DNA of 64,000 bases from Glandiceps talaboti (GCF_964340395.1 NC_135559.1:10985259-11049258); one strand, 5' to 3'; numbered from the stretch's first letter, positions 16,772 through 29,370 are shown. The notes: a model not told the origin generated them from the letters alone. Made by a program: numbers and translations.

Positions 16772-16946
16772 GCGTGCGTGCGTGCGTATGTACGTATTTA
16801 TTTATGTACGTATGTACGTATGTATGTATGTATGTATGTATGTATGTATGTATGTATGTACGTACGTACGTACGTAAGTATGTATGTATGCATGTATGTA
16901 TGTATGTATGTATGTATGTATGTATGTATGTATGTATGTATGTACG
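16683..16946. repeat. (TA)n and GTAT/GTAC microsatellites
   Basis: A pure TA run (16683-16767) joins GCGT and then GTAT/GTAC tetranucleotides (about 16768-16946). ORFs over it ([18 protein letters not shown]) are not genes. Confidence 0.95.
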
Positions 16947-17520
16947 GGAGTGTGTGTGTAAATATGAAGTTGATCTCATATATTATAAAAATCGTATCTC
17001 AGTATAAACATCGTATACACTTTCTAGTCGAGTCACTCAATCTTCGGGTTACATTGCTCTTGTCCTTCGATTTACAATGTAGCTAGTTGCGCAGCTTCTC
17101 AGCTAGATGCCAGTATGATCTGACCAATTACCAAAGATGTCCCACCAGTTGACAACATGCCAACGTAATTTAACTCTCAGACTTATAGACACCAGACAGA
17201 GTATCGTGGAAAGAACAAAACTCCAACATTATTTAATTCTCGAAACCTCAGTGGTTCAACTTGTCCGAGGTTCAACTGACTGCTGTGCTGCTGCAGTGAA
17301 ACACTTGATTAGCCAGCCGGGCTTTCTTGTCAGTCAGTCAGTCAGGCAAATATATCTACTCGCGTTAAGAAATCTGTACTGGAGAGCAGAATATATATTT
17401 ATTCATTTGTAGCTTAGTCCAATTCCTATTGTTTCTATCATGAATATATTATTGTTTTTATCGTTTGTAAACTTATCAGTTTGTCAGTTACAGATAACAT
17501 GCAAAGGCAGACAGTCTGAT

Positions 17521-17935
17521 TCAATGGATTAAGATAGTGTACAGAAAAGACGTCCTTTGAGTTTTGTGACAAGGGGAACCGGAACAACACACGCATGCGC
17601 ATTCTCTGACAACTTCAAATCGGATTCGCTGTATATAGCTGCATTGCGTGCTTAGGAAGCCAATTTTACTAACCTGCTGCGTGTAAACTGCATGAAATGT
17701 TTCTTCCTTGTCTGTTCCACACTCACTGTTTTGGTCATTTGTTAAGCTCCTATCATTATTTACATACCCATGATTCTTCTCCCCAGTATACAACCGGTCT
17801 CTTCTTCGCGGTATTTGCCATTTTTTGTAACTATAGTTTAGAGAGGTCGCGATCGGTAGCTACAGAGTTGGTGGAAATGACATTTTCGAGCCCAGTAAAC
17901 ATGACAAATACTGTTTATCCCAAACCAGCCTAAAT
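17521..17935 (-). other. Unrecognised ORF block conserved in units A, B and the inverted copy
   Basis: The minus strand encodes a short segment with KNHGYVNNDRSLTN..NSEC.TDKE that recurs at 25991-25785 (minus) and, degraded, on the plus strand at 34070-34260. Conservation could come from the recent duplication alone: the frame is open longest in a different place in each copy. I recognise no family. A gttagt after ACGCAGCAG at about 17674 could be a splice donor. Status as a gene is doubtful. Confidence 0.2.
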
Positions 17936-18279
17936 AATAGTGTAAAAGCTGGTATAGTAAAATACCATAACACGGAGCAGGTAGGCGCTAGGTACGCACA
18001 CCATTCCTCCACTTCCAAGATAAAACCAGAGCTCGTCAAACAAACTTTACGCCTTTTCAAGTTTTGCATCCAAATTTGAGGTTAACCAGTTTAAACATAT
18101 AAATTGCCCCGTTCATGAACTAGTTGAGGGAAGGCATCAAAGTACGTGAACCTTGAAGAAATACATTCCCAAAACTAGTGTTCAAACACACTTTGAGTTT
18201 CCCAAGATTCCCTGACACTGTTCATGATCGATTGCTGACTACTGTAACTAAACAATGTTTTGTTAGGTACAATAATTTC

Positions 18280-18520
18280 CTCATAATATCGTACACCGTG
18301 AACAGTATTGCATAACCTGTGGGTAAACGTACGTTTTTGTAGCTGTATACATTATTATCAAATAGATTTATAGCTCCGCAGTCACAAGCAACGCCCTCAA
18401 CGGCGACCACGATTCCAACTTGTTTCTATACTGATTTAATGGATAATTTCGACCACTGTATAACATGTATAATGTCTTGTATTTTAACAATTTTCAGGGA
18501 ATATGTTGTGGTTGTCTGAT
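18280..18520 (+). repeat. Dispersed repeat, copy in unit A (also 26360-26560 in B)
   Basis: Matches 58725-58965 over about 240 bp (gtgaacagtattgcat, gtagctgtataca, cgccctcaacggcgaccacg, gaccactgta) and the minus strand of 10745-10890. Probably an ancient transposable element fragment. Confidence 0.6.
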
Positions 18521-20173
18521 CGGAAAATGATACGCCAGTTACAACTAGTACAGTTTTAACATGGCGACAGCCAATACCAAGTTTTCGTTCAAGATTCAAA
18601 CTTGACACCACACTACACCTACGTACAGATAATATTGACCACTACTTAGTAGACACGATGTCTTAAGTAATTTACCAAATTTTAGTGAATATATCTTTGA
18701 ATATTTGAGGTAAAATGCTTCACTTGCAGCTAGTTCAGGGTTAAAAACATTGTTATTATTATCGCATGACTCCGTGTTGGATCGATAGATTTACAGCGCA
18801 ATTTGTGGGAAAAATGACTGGTACTTTATTCAAGGAAAAACTAGCGAGGGGACGTACTAGACTATAATGAAGTTATACTGCGAATTTCACGAGTTTATTT
18901 TACCCGGAATGTTGTCGAGTATCACTGTTATGTAGTCCCATGTATCACTCCTTACCCTTCAGTCCCATGTATCACTCCTTACCCTTGGTTGTTATCATTG
19001 TAGCCATTCCAGACGGCAAAAAGGAAATTGAGAATACGCCCTCGCTCAAATTGGGTTATCATCACCTCATTGTATCGTGTCTTAAGAGCTTTGTCGTTTG
19101 ATATTTTGTAGCTGTGTAAATCGGGGAGGTTTTTCACATTGTTCAGACATCAAGGAAAGCGGCAGTGCTCTATGATTAACTGGGTAACCTATACCATGTA
19201 TACCCCCAAGATACACACAGACAGGAAGGAGAGCGCCACCATGGCAAATTTTGGAAAGGCCTATTATCAAAGAGTGTGTATGAAAAATAACCGACTTACA
19301 TGTCTATATCATTTAACACCTATGAACCAAGATACAAAATTTACATCTCATATCATCTGAAAGCACGTTGTCATAAAGTGTGGTGGCAGGTTTAGTAAAG
19401 TTTATTGGCCGGGGTCATCGACTTTAGGTTGATCGGTCAGAGTTCTAGTTGTTCACAAGATATGGAAATCAAACACATGTTTACTCGCATATCGTACCAG
19501 TTCAGCCTGTGACATCTGGGTGTGTGTTTATGACTCTTATTTCTCCAGTGATTGTGGTCCCTCCCCACCCTGTGTACTTTCGTGACACGTGTGTCCGAGA
19601 AACGAATTTCAAATCAATAAGATATATCGCGAAATGTTAATTACTTGGCAAAGAACACTTTCGTTTTAGACGTTACCGTGGCAGTCGATTTCTACCTCGC
19701 GACTCAGTATGTCGTCTGCATACGTACGTTCTCATCGTTTGTCAACTTTTGTTTTATAATTTGTTTTTGTTTTTGATATTTTGAAAAAAAAGTTCGTCTA
19801 TGCTTATTATTGAAACTTGCAATTGTTACAACTTATCACTAGTTGCTTGCTATCTTAGTAGAACAACTACTCGTACCATTATAAGCCTAACTCGACCTCG
19901 CGATTTATATGATTGCGCATAATAGTGGTATTACGTTTACAAGTTATTTGCATATACTGCATTGTTCGTATCGTTTAAAAACAAGTTTCTCAAGTTTCAG
20001 TCAAAGGTTGGTTTTAGAAGTCATCATATGATTTAGTCTTCCCTTTTAATGGTTCGCTCTCGACGTACATCGTGTCGTGGGTTATTTTTCTAAGGATTAC
20101 ATCAGTTCGGCTTTGAGGGAAAGAATTGATATACACAATAAGGTACGTGGTAGCAGGCTGTTTGTTGGCTTGT

Positions 20174-20494
20174 ATGAAAGTGGCAATAAGGTTGATAATT
20201 GGGGTATTTATTTCGGATTTTTAATCTACAAAACAATTTTATCATGGCCTCCTACTTTAAAAATTAATGTGAAACAACATAGACCAAGTCTGTGTTCATA
20301 ACTCAATACATTGCAAAAAAGCCAAAATATGTGTAAAAAGTTTGTTATTGTACGTAAAATAACAACTATTGATGCAAATAAGGACTTGACATATGTTGCT
20401 TCAAATTGTTTTTTCAAGTAGCAAGTATGAGAAAATTGTTTTATAAATTAAAAATCCAAAATAAATACTCAATCATCATCTATATGTCCAATTT
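20174..20494. mobile_element. MITE family 1, copy in unit A
   Basis: Left end aaagtggcaataaggttgat with ggggtatttatttcggattt, right end ccaaaataaatactcaatca then a degraded complement. It is homologous to 431-825 and located about 560 bp upstream of GLYAT exon 1. The same insertion is present in units B and C, so it predates the duplication. Confidence 0.7.
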
Positions 20495-21049
20495 GAGTTT
20501 ACGTAAGTCTCCGAGTTTAAACGTACCATGTGTACCCTGTACCCTGTACACATACTGAGTGAAATTTTGTATATGTTCTATATCTGTTATTCACTGTTTA
20601 CAGGAGAGATGAAATCACCTTGTGTTTAAATTTCACATTTCAACTCTAAGCTAACAATATCAGAGACACAACAAACACAGAGCAGTAAAAACAGGCTTCT
20701 AATGAAAACAACACATGGACTTGGTGATTTTAATGGCTTCAATTGTACATATTCTAACTGATAACAAATAGTGGTTCAAATACTGAACATATCTTTCAAT
20801 TAATAAGTCTATGTCTTGATAACAGTTCATGATCATTTGCCTGGATTGTTTGAAGGGATAAATTAATTGAGAAAATCCAAGTCTGTTATAATTTGGAAGT
20901 TCTTTGGAAGGAAATAACGATTGGTATCATTTCTGTAATACACTGTCGTTGGATGTTGTTTTCAGTAAGTCTGCACGTACACAGTAATAAATCTTACATC
21001 GTATATCGCTTTATCAACAGGAAAAGTGTTTGTTGTATGTGTTAACAGG

Positions 21050-21148
21050 ATGTCTGCTAAATACAAAGATGTGTTGCGGGTATGTATTTTGGAACAAATG
21101 TATATTGTTATTACACAACATCACTTCATATCCAGACATCCAGACAAG

Positions 21149-21242
<94 letters not shown>

Positions 21243-21933
21243 TTGTGTGTGTGTGTGTCAGTCGTGTGATGTCGCTATTTCGGTCTATTACCGATCAGAC
21301 TCTAGGGTCTACGCGAAGTGTATTAGGGACGATTGCACAGTGTCGCACAGGCTCAACAAACGAACATCGTTTGTTTAGGACAAAACCCCTCCCCCTCTCC
21401 CTCAACGAACACTCACAAGTGCGTCATCAAGCATTTAAATATGATGTAAAGTGTAGTGGTCACACCACTATGAGCTAGCTATGTAAAACAAACACGTTAA
21501 AATACTACCAGAAACCCAACACCATACATGTATCTCACATTAGAAGTATTTTTTTTATCAACTTATCAATATTTCAGTAAGTAAATACAAAAGCTACTAT
21601 CATTGAAGGAGTTAAAATTTCCGTCGAAATTTGGTTAGAAGTGAGAAAATGAAATTCAACAATCGCATTGACGCCAGACCCCTCTCCCTAAATGAACAAA
21701 CTTCGCTTATTGAACTTTTGTGACATTGTGCGATCGTCCCCTACACATCTGTAAAACGGCATCACAATCACTGGTTTCTTGTCATAGAGACTAATAGGGA
21801 TTTTCATTAACTAATTAATTTCATTTCAATTTTTGTATTAGGAGAAAATGAACAAATATTTCTCAAGTTTTGCGTTAATAAATACATTATATTGAAAGTG
21901 TTTCTAATTAATTGATCGGTTGATGGTTAGTTA

Positions 21934-21965
<32 letters not shown>

Positions 21966-21993
21966 GTTGGTTGGTTGGTTGGTTGGTTGGTTG

Positions 21994-22085
<92 letters not shown>

Positions 22086-22970
22086 ATTGATTGGTTGACT
22101 TTATTTCATGTTTTATAGGCATTTGAGAAGCAAGGTACACGTTATCTTCCCATGCATTACACTATAAGGAATATCGTGATGACAGGTGTGTTTGGCAACG
22201 ACGTGGATTTGATTATTGATGACGACGACGGCGAAAATTGTGTCGCTATCTCAAAAGTACCGACCCTGGCACCAACCCATGTAGGTCAACAAATAATTAG
22301 CGTGTGGAGTGCAACATATGGGGAGCCAGTTAATGAAATAACAAGAGTGGCAAAGCTAAAAACTGTATTAAATGGCTGTGAAAGCCTGTGGAATGACCCC
22401 CAAGTGATGTTCGATTGTAGCTGGTATGAATTTGAAGCAATCGAAGAGGTGGCTTTGTCGAGAAGTTATAGACTAAAGGAAAAGGCAGTATTTTATTCTA
22501 TGTATAAGCTAAGTGAAATGGATGTCTTCAACAGCGAAATTGAAATAGCGGGTCCATTATTGCCCGGTTTTGAAATCCGTCCTCTAACGCCTGAACATGC
22601 AAGCTTTGTCGCTTCTAAATGGGAATATAGCTCACCTCTAACTGGCAGCGTTCTTTCAAAGTTTTTGAACCACCCTGACATTTTTCTTACATCAGCCGTC
22701 TATAGGAAATCTGATAAACAGCCAGTGTCTTGGGCTATGACACGGAGATATGGCGACATTGGAATGGAATACACACTGCCGGCTTATCGAAGGAACGGTT
22801 TTATGAAAGCTGTAATTTATAATTTAGTAAAAAAGATCACAGAAAAATGTGAAACCCTGTATGTTTATATTAGTGATAGCAATCACCTGTCGCGGAAACT
22901 ACACATACAGCTCGGGTTCTGTCAAGTGGCGGACGGAGAACGCACATGGGTGGAGTTTTACAAGTCCTAA
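21050..22970 (+). CDS. Glycine N-acyltransferase-like protein, copy A
   Basis: Acyl-CoA:amino acid N-acyltransferase-like enzyme of the GNAT fold. Two coding exons: 21050-21079 (MSAKYKDVLR, donor gtatgt) and 22119-22970 (acceptor gttttatag), in phase, 293 aa against about 296 for vertebrate GLYAT. The N-terminal domain (about residues 1-165) is GLYAT-N-like. The C-terminal GNAT part (about 165-293) has SWAM...GDIGMEYTLPAYRRNG, where YRRNG is the acyl-CoA loop, and a final LGF segment. The ATG follows gtgttaacag, a likely acceptor of a 5' UTR intron, and has A at -3. The intron holds a TA run and a GATT run. An AATAAA lies at 23171-23176, about 200 bp past the stop. The true substrate is unknown; the family conjugates acyl-CoA to glycine or other amines. 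Confidence 0.86.
21150..21239. repeat. (TA)n expansion in intron of GLYAT-like copy A
   Basis: About 90 bp of TA. The same intron position in copies B (about 30079) and C (about 38340) has only a few TA units, so the expansion happened after duplication. Confidence 0.95.
21910..22098. repeat. (GATT/GGTT)n next to the 3' splice site, copy A
   Basis: Tetranucleotide GATT with a GGTT block, ending about 20 bp before the acceptor (gttttatag) of GLYAT-like exon 2. Homologous tracts of different length sit at the same place in copies B (about 30750-30876) and C (about 39009-39214). Confidence 0.95.
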
Positions 22971-22983
22971 AGCTATAGCTAAA

Positions 22984-24721
22984 ATGATGTAGGCTTGGTG
23001 TTTCACTCAATCAGTGTAAATATAGACCCGTTGGTGGAGGATCTATGATGTAACATGACAATTAATGCACACCCTCAGACAACTTTTAATTCAAAGGAAA
23101 TATAGGTGCCATACACAGTGGAGTGGGGATGTAGAAGTAGTAAAGTTGAAATGTTGATTATCAGTTTGAAAATAAACAATTGCAGCCATTAAAATCATCA
23201 AGTCCATGTGTTATGTTTTCAAAGAAGCCAGTTTTCACTGCAGTGTGAATGAATAGCAATGCTTATTATTGTTCAATGGGATTGGGTAAATGATCCTGCT
23301 GAGTGTGTTTATTGTGTCTCCGTTATTGTTAGTCTAAGATGAAATATGTCTATCTTTGTGTCGAAAACGTAATGTCCCATGAGTGAACCAGATTTAAACT
23401 GAATGCCTTCCGTTAGGATTCATGCAAGAAATTTAGCTCTATATCTGTGATTTGTCAAGTCCCAATGAAAGTTAGTTGTCAAAAATGTTGATGAAATGCC
23501 TGCTACGCCTCCTATTCTCAGCACAGGAAAGCTTGCCATCCTCGACTTTACTCAGCTTTTGTGATCCCCTACATACCCGGGATATGACATGTGCGTGTTG
23601 AACTTCCTTCTGTTTCCACCACAAGTTTACACTAAGGGAAAATTGTCAAGATTTTGTTGAGTGGCACGCCCTCACTGTACACTAGGTCAATGTATACGGC
23701 ACCATTATTGATACATTGTCGCGAAATTTTCTTCCTAGGCTAGGCGAGGCTTGGTCTATTTTCCATATTTTGACCACACACATTTGGGTATAAATGATAG
23801 ATTATTACACTTGATAAATATGTGAGAGTGTAATTATATCCTGAGATATAGAGCTAGATAAATGATTATGTACAAGCCTTGCAACAAACAGCGATAGTTT
23901 GTTATCGAGAGAAATCGGAAAAGAACACAGTAAAAAGGAGACGGTTCCTAAACTTCTAATCGAAAATCTAAAAAGACACGATTTCTCTTTATTCATCTGC
24001 GCATTAGTGTGTGAAATTTGAAAATGATAAATACACATTTGACGAAATTGAAACGATGATAAATATTTCACCTGTTTGTGAACTTCGCACTCACTGTAAA
24101 CCTATTTTAAGGCCAAGAAAAAAAATTGTTTTCGGAGGCTTCTTTTTTCTCGTGTTTGTCCAGCCAATGCAGAGTGCAGATCCAAGGGAAACACAAAATA
24201 AGGATGGCATATACGAAACCCCTGAAAACAGAGTCTTTCTCAGTGTAGAGCTATGTAGAGCATGAGTATAAAGTTGGCGTCAGATTCAGATTCAGGTAGC
24301 GTCATATTGAGTGTCAGATAGCCTTAGATCTGAATACACCTGATGGCAGTGAAGTAGAATCCTTCCCTATAGTCTCAACGGTATTATTTCAGGTTTGAGT
24401 CTGTCGGGTGTCTTCGGATCTGAGGCCATCTGACACTCAATATAACGTTCATAAGATAATGCTACCTGAATCTGAATCTGAATCTCGTTCGATTGATTAA
24501 TTACTCAAATTGGTCATGGATATTCATCGGATTATTATCAAAACCTAATCAGTTCTGGCCATTACCCTACGGAACATGTCTATGAAATTTCGTTTGAATT
24601 AATGCAGCCGTTTTTCGGAAATCGTGATACAGACACACATACACATGTACGCACAGACACACAGACTTCATCGGTATATTATAACCTTCCTTACAGAAGG
24701 GAAAAATCAAGCCTACATCAT
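22984..24721 (+). mobile_element. MITE family 2 in the 3' flank of copy A, interrupted
   Basis: The left end ATGATGTAGGCTTGGTGTTT begins 14 bp after the GLYAT stop. The right end (tgagtgaa...tcaagcctacatcat) is split by about 1.3 kb of unrelated DNA (23387-24702), which is absent from copies B and C. The inserted DNA includes a foldback at 24278-24485 and a 3' part with a cagacacacatacacatgta tail. Confidence 0.65.
24278..24485. mobile_element. Foldback element (GATTCAGATTCAGGTAGC ends)
   Basis: Left arm cagattcagattcaggtagc ... atattgagtgtcagat, followed by agatctga. The right arm is the complement, including gctacctgaatctgaatctg. About 208 bp, no coding capacity, lying within the 1.3-kb insert specific to unit A. 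Confidence 0.7.
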
Positions 24722-24786
24722 TTTATTTGTAAGATAACATTGACAGTGACTTTATCTTACAACTTAAATGGTGTAGGCTTGGTGTT
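24703..24786. other. Hairpin downstream of GLYAT-like copy A
   Basis: Imperfect inverted repeat tcaagcctacatcattttat...gtaagataac / gactttatcttacaactt...gtgtaggcttggtg. It recurs after copies B (about 32165-32247) and C (about 40514-40595), each time just before the 26-bp minisatellite array. Possibly a second nested MITE end. Confidence 0.6.
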
Positions 24787-24789
24787 ACC

Positions 24790-25052
24790 ATCAAGTACCC
24801 AGTACATGAGTTATAGTCATGTACCCAGTATATGAGTAAGTCAGTGTGTTTCCCAGTATGTTTCCCAGTATATGAGTTACAGTCATATACCCAGTATATG
24901 AGTTAGTCAAGTACCAACTATATGAGTTACAGTCATGTACCCAGTGTATGAGTTACAATTTTGTACCCAGTGTATGAGTTACAGTCATGTACCCTGTGTA
25001 TGAGTTACAGTCATGTACCCAGTATATGAGTTACAGTCATGTACCCAGGTCC
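24790..25052 (+). repeat. 24-26 bp minisatellite array, unit A (about 10 units)
   Basis: Unit gtacccagtatatgagttac followed by agtcat, with a shorter variant lacking part of ttacag. Same family as 32250-32820, 34660-35645 (inverted) and 40605-40860. Confidence 0.9.
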
Positions 25053-25659
25053 AGAGCAAAAGAATAATCCTGAGTAATCATCATATGGCTCCACTGCGAA
25101 GATGACATTAATGTGTGAAACATGGGATTGAAAACCTAGCCATTACAAACTTCCAAACAATCACAACTGTTATGCGAAGTTCATTCAGGTCATCTTAGAT
25201 CAGCGGTCATAGAGACCGAGTTAGCTAATACTGCTATAAGTAGTTGTTCTACTAACATAACGAGCAACAAGTGATAATTATAAGTTGTAACAATTGCAAG
25301 TTTCAATAGTAAGTGTCGACGAATTTTTTTTTCATAATCACAATTTTTTTTTTTTTTAAAGTAGACGAACGATGAGAACGTAGGTATGCAGACGACATAC
25401 TGACGGAAGTCGCGAGGTAGAAATCGACTGCCACGTCAACGTCTTCAACGAAAATGAAAATAAGACAAATTTTCTATTTTGTCAAGTAATTAATATTTCG
25501 TTATATATCTTAATGATTTGAAATACCTTTCTCGGACACACGTGTCATGAAAGTACACAGGATAGGGAGTGACCACAATCACTGGAGAAATAAGAATAAC
25601 AAACACACACGCAGATGTCCGTCACAGTTTGAACAGGTACGATATGCGAGTAAACATTC
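25053..25659 (-). repeat. Inverted block between units A and B
   Basis: Reverse complement of DNA equivalent to about 27560-28190 in unit B (and 19480-19900 in A): for example tagttgttctacta, taacaattgcaagtttcaat and the cacgtgtcatgaaagtac block. It ends abruptly at about 25659, where direct unit B starts (ggggaaccggaac). Confidence 0.8.
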
Positions 25660-28545
25660 AAGGGGAACCGGAACATCACACGCATGCGCATTCTCTGACA
25701 ACTTCTGATTCGCTGTATATAGCTGCATTGCGTGATTAGGAAGCCACTTTTACTAACCTGCTACGTGTAAACTGCATGAAATGTTTATTCCTTGTCTGTT
25801 TCACACTCACTGTTTTGGCCATTTGTTAAGCTCCTATCATTGTTTACATACCCATGATTCTTCTCCCAAGTATACAACCCGTCTCTTCTTCGCGGGATTT
25901 GCCATTTTTTGTAACTACATTTTTTCGTAACTAGGTCGGGATCGGTAGCTACAGAGTTGGCGAAAGTGACATTTTCGAGCCCAGTAAACATGATAAATAC
26001 TGTTTATCCCAAACCAGCCTAAATATATATATAGTGTAAAAGCTGGTAAAAAAACATAACACGGAGCAGGTAGGCACTAGGTATGCACAACATTCCTCCA
26101 CTTCCAAGATAAGACTAGAGCTCGTCAAACAATCTGTACGCCTTTCCAAGTTTGGCGTCCAAATTTGAGGTTAACCAGTTGAAACATATAAATTACTCTG
26201 ATCATGAACTAGCTGAAGAAGGCATCAAAGTACGTGAACCTTGAAGAAATACATTCCTAAAACTAGTGTTCAAAACACACTATGAGTTTCCCGAGATTTT
26301 CCCCGTCCCTGTTCATGATCGAATGCTGATTACTATACCTAAACAATGTTTTGTTAGGTACAATCATCTTACACCGTGAATAGTATTGTATAGCGGTTTT
26401 GTGGCTGTATACATCATTAATCAAATCAAATAAATTTTTAGCTCCGCAGTCACAAATCATCGCCCTCAACGGCGACCACGATTCCAACTTGTTTTTGTAT
26501 TGCTTTAATGGATAATTTTGACCACTGTGTAACTTGAATTGTATAATGTCTTGTATTTAAAAAAAAATTCGGTAAATATGTTGTGGTTGTCTGATCGGAA
26601 CATGCTACTCCAGATACAACTAGTATAGATTTAACATGGTGACAGATTAAAGACCAGGTTTTCGCTCAAGATTTAAACTTGACACTACGCTACCTACATA
26701 TAATATTGACCAATAATTAACAAATACAATGTCTTCTTAATAAGTAATTGACCAACCTTTAGTGAATATATCTTTGAATATTTGAGGTAAAATGCTTCAC
26801 TTGCAGCTAGTTCAGGGTTAAAAACATTGTTATTATTATCGCATGACTCCGTGTTGGATCGATAGATTTACAGCGCAATTTGTGGGAAAAATGACTGGTA
26901 CTTTATTCAAGGAAAAACTAGGGAGGGGACGTACTAGACTATAATGAAGTTATACTGCGAATTTCACGAGTTTATTTTACCCGGAATGTTGTCGAGTATC
27001 ACTGTTATGTAGTCCCATGTATCACTCCTTACCCTTGGTTGTTATCATTGTAGCCATTCCAGACGGCAAAAAGGAAATTGAGAATACGCCCTCGCTCAAA
27101 TTGGGTTATCATCACCTCATTGTATCGTGTCTTAAGAGCTTTGTCGTTTGATATTTTGTAGCTGTGTAAATCGGGGAGGTTTTTCACATTGTTCAGACAT
27201 CAAGGAAAGCAGTAGTGCTCTATGATTAACTGGGTAACCTATACCATGTATACCCCCAAGGTACACACAGACAGGAAGGAGAGCGCGACAATGGCAAATT
27301 TTGGAAAGGCTTATTATCAAAGAGTGTGTATGAAAAATAACCGACTTACATGTACTCGTCTATATCATTTAACACCTATGAACCAAGATACAACATTTAC
27401 ATCTCATATCATCTGAAAGCACGTTGTCATAAAGTGTGGTGGCAGGTTTAGTAAAGTTTATTGGCCGGGGTCATCGACTTTAGGTTGATCGGTCAGAGTT
27501 CTAGTTGTTCACAAGATATGGAAATCAAACACATGTTTACTCGCATATCATACCAGTTCAACCTGTGACATCTGGGTGTGTGTTTATGACTCTTATTTCT
27601 CCAGTGATTGTGGTCCCTCCCCCACCCTAGCCTGTGTACTTTCGTGACACGTGTGTCCGAGAAACGAATTTCAAATCAATAAGATATATCGCGAAATATT
27701 AATTACTTGGCAAAGAACACTTTCGTTTTAGACGTTACCGTGGCAGTCGATTTCTACCTCGCGACTCAGTATGTCGTCTGCATACGTGCGTTCTCATCGT
27801 TTGTCAACTTTTTTTTTAATAATTTGTTTTTGTTTTTGTGATTTTGAAAAAAAGTTCGTCTATACTTATTATTGAAATTTGCAATTGTTACAACTTATCA
27901 CTAGTTGCTTGCGATCTTAGTAGAACAACTACTCGTACCATTATAAGCCTAACTCGACCTCATATGACCGCTGATCTAAGATGACATGAATGAATTTCGC
28001 ATAATATTTGCATAATATTTGCATAAAATTTCGTAGAACTTTTGAAGGCCGGGCTAAGTGAATTGAAATTCGGCCAGATGTGGTTGTTTGGAAGTTTTTA
28101 AAGGCTAGGGTTTCAATCCCGTGTTTCTCACATTAGTGTTATCTTCTAAGTGGAGTCATAAGGATTACATAGGATTATTCTTTTGCTCTGGACCTCTGAA
28201 CCTTTCCTATAGTTTTGTCTGACGACCTACATTATAATCATTTTTCTAAGTGGGCCTTTAAAGAGAAATCGCGATTTATATGATTGCGCATAATAGTGGC
28301 ATTACGTTTACAAGTTATTTGCATATACTGCATTGTTCGTATCGTTTAAAAACAAGTTTCTCAAGTTTCAGTCAAAGGTTGGTTTTAGAAGTCATCATAT
28401 GATTTAGTCTTCCATTTTAATGGTTCGCTCTCGACGTGCATCGTGTTGTGGGTTATTTTTCTAAGGATCACATCAGTTCGGCTTTGAGGGAAAGAATTGA
28501 TATACACAATAAGGTACGTGGTAGCACACTGTTTGTTGGCTTGTG

Positions 28546-28851
28546 TTAAAGTGGCCATATGGATGAGAATTGGGGTATTTATTTCGGATTTTTTATCTAC
28601 AGGCCTCCTACTTTAAAAATTAATGTGAAACAACATAGACCAAGTCTGTGTTCATAACTCAATACATTGCAAAAAAGCCAAAATATGTGTAAAAAGTTTG
28701 TTATTGTACGTACAATAACAAATATTGATACACATAAGGACTTGACATATGTTGCTTCAAATTGTTTTTTCAAGTAGCAAGTATGATAAAATTAAAATTA
28801 AATTAAAAATCCAAAATAAATACTCAATCATCATCCATATGACCAATTTAA
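28546..28851. mobile_element. MITE family 1, copy in unit B
   Basis: The left end ttaaagtggccatatggatg is identical to the element at 431; the right end is atcatccatatgaccaattt aa. About 306 bp. Confidence 0.75.
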
Positions 28852-29030
28852 GTTTACGTAAGACTCTGAGTTAAAACGTACCATGCGTACCCTGTACACA
28901 TACTGAGTGAAATTTTGTATCTGTTCTATATCTGTTATTCACTGTTTACAGGAGAAATGAAACCACCTTGGTGTTTAAATTTCACTCGAGGGACATGATG
29001 TTTTTGAAACGAAGATAGACAAACAGCTAA

Positions 29031-29370
29031 AATGATGTTCGGATGCGGTGTTTCACTCATAGGAGATTACATTTTTGACACATTTTGACATATTTCAACT
29101 CTAAGCTAACAATATCAGAGGCACAACAAACACAGTGCAGTAAATATAGGCTTCTAATGAAAACATAACACATGGACTTGGTGATTTTAATGGCTTCAAT
29201 TGTTTAATTTCTAACTGATAATCAACATATCAACTTGACTACTTCTACAGCCCCACTCACTGTGCATATCACCTATGTAATTTTTTTTTTTTTTTTTTTT
29301 TGCATTAGTTGTCCGAGTGTGTGTAAAAATGTCATGTTACATGAGTGAAACACCAAACCAACATCATTTT
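29031..29370. mobile_element. MITE family 2, upstream copy in unit B
   Basis: Left end aatgatgttcggatgcggtg followed by tttcactcat; right end atgagtgaaacaccaaacca followed by acatcatt, its complement. A homolog lies at 36911-37306 in unit C. In unit A the left part appears deleted. Confidence 0.65.

Larger units (their letters stand above)
17353..25052 (+). repeat. Segmental duplication unit A (GLYAT-like)
   Basis: About 7.7 kb, repeated directly as unit B (25660-32830) and partly as unit C (35640-40870). The match starts with the block around 17573 (ggggaaccggaac..cgcatgcgca) that recurs at 25661, a period of about 8.09 kb, and runs through the GLYAT-like gene to a minisatellite array. The 5' block has an NRF1-like acgcatgcgc (17591-17600) and a TATA-like tgtatata (about 17631). 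Unit A lacks a roughly 300-bp segment present in B at 27962-28268. The duplicated 62-aa ORFs at 19082-19270 and 27132-27320 (minus) have no recognisable domain and are probably not genes. Confidence 0.85.

Noticed and set aside
16662-17086. YIYIYI and YVCMYV ORFs
   Set aside because: TA and GTAT microsatellite translations.
21026-21478. 150-aa ORF over GLYAT exon 1 and the following intron in copy A
   Set aside because: It is exon 1 read through its gtatgt donor into the TA repeat. Comparison with copies B and C supports splicing to the exon at 22119.
22493-22681. 62-aa minus ORF repeated at 31270-31458 and 39611-39799
   Set aside because: Antisense shadow of the conserved GLYAT-like coding exon.
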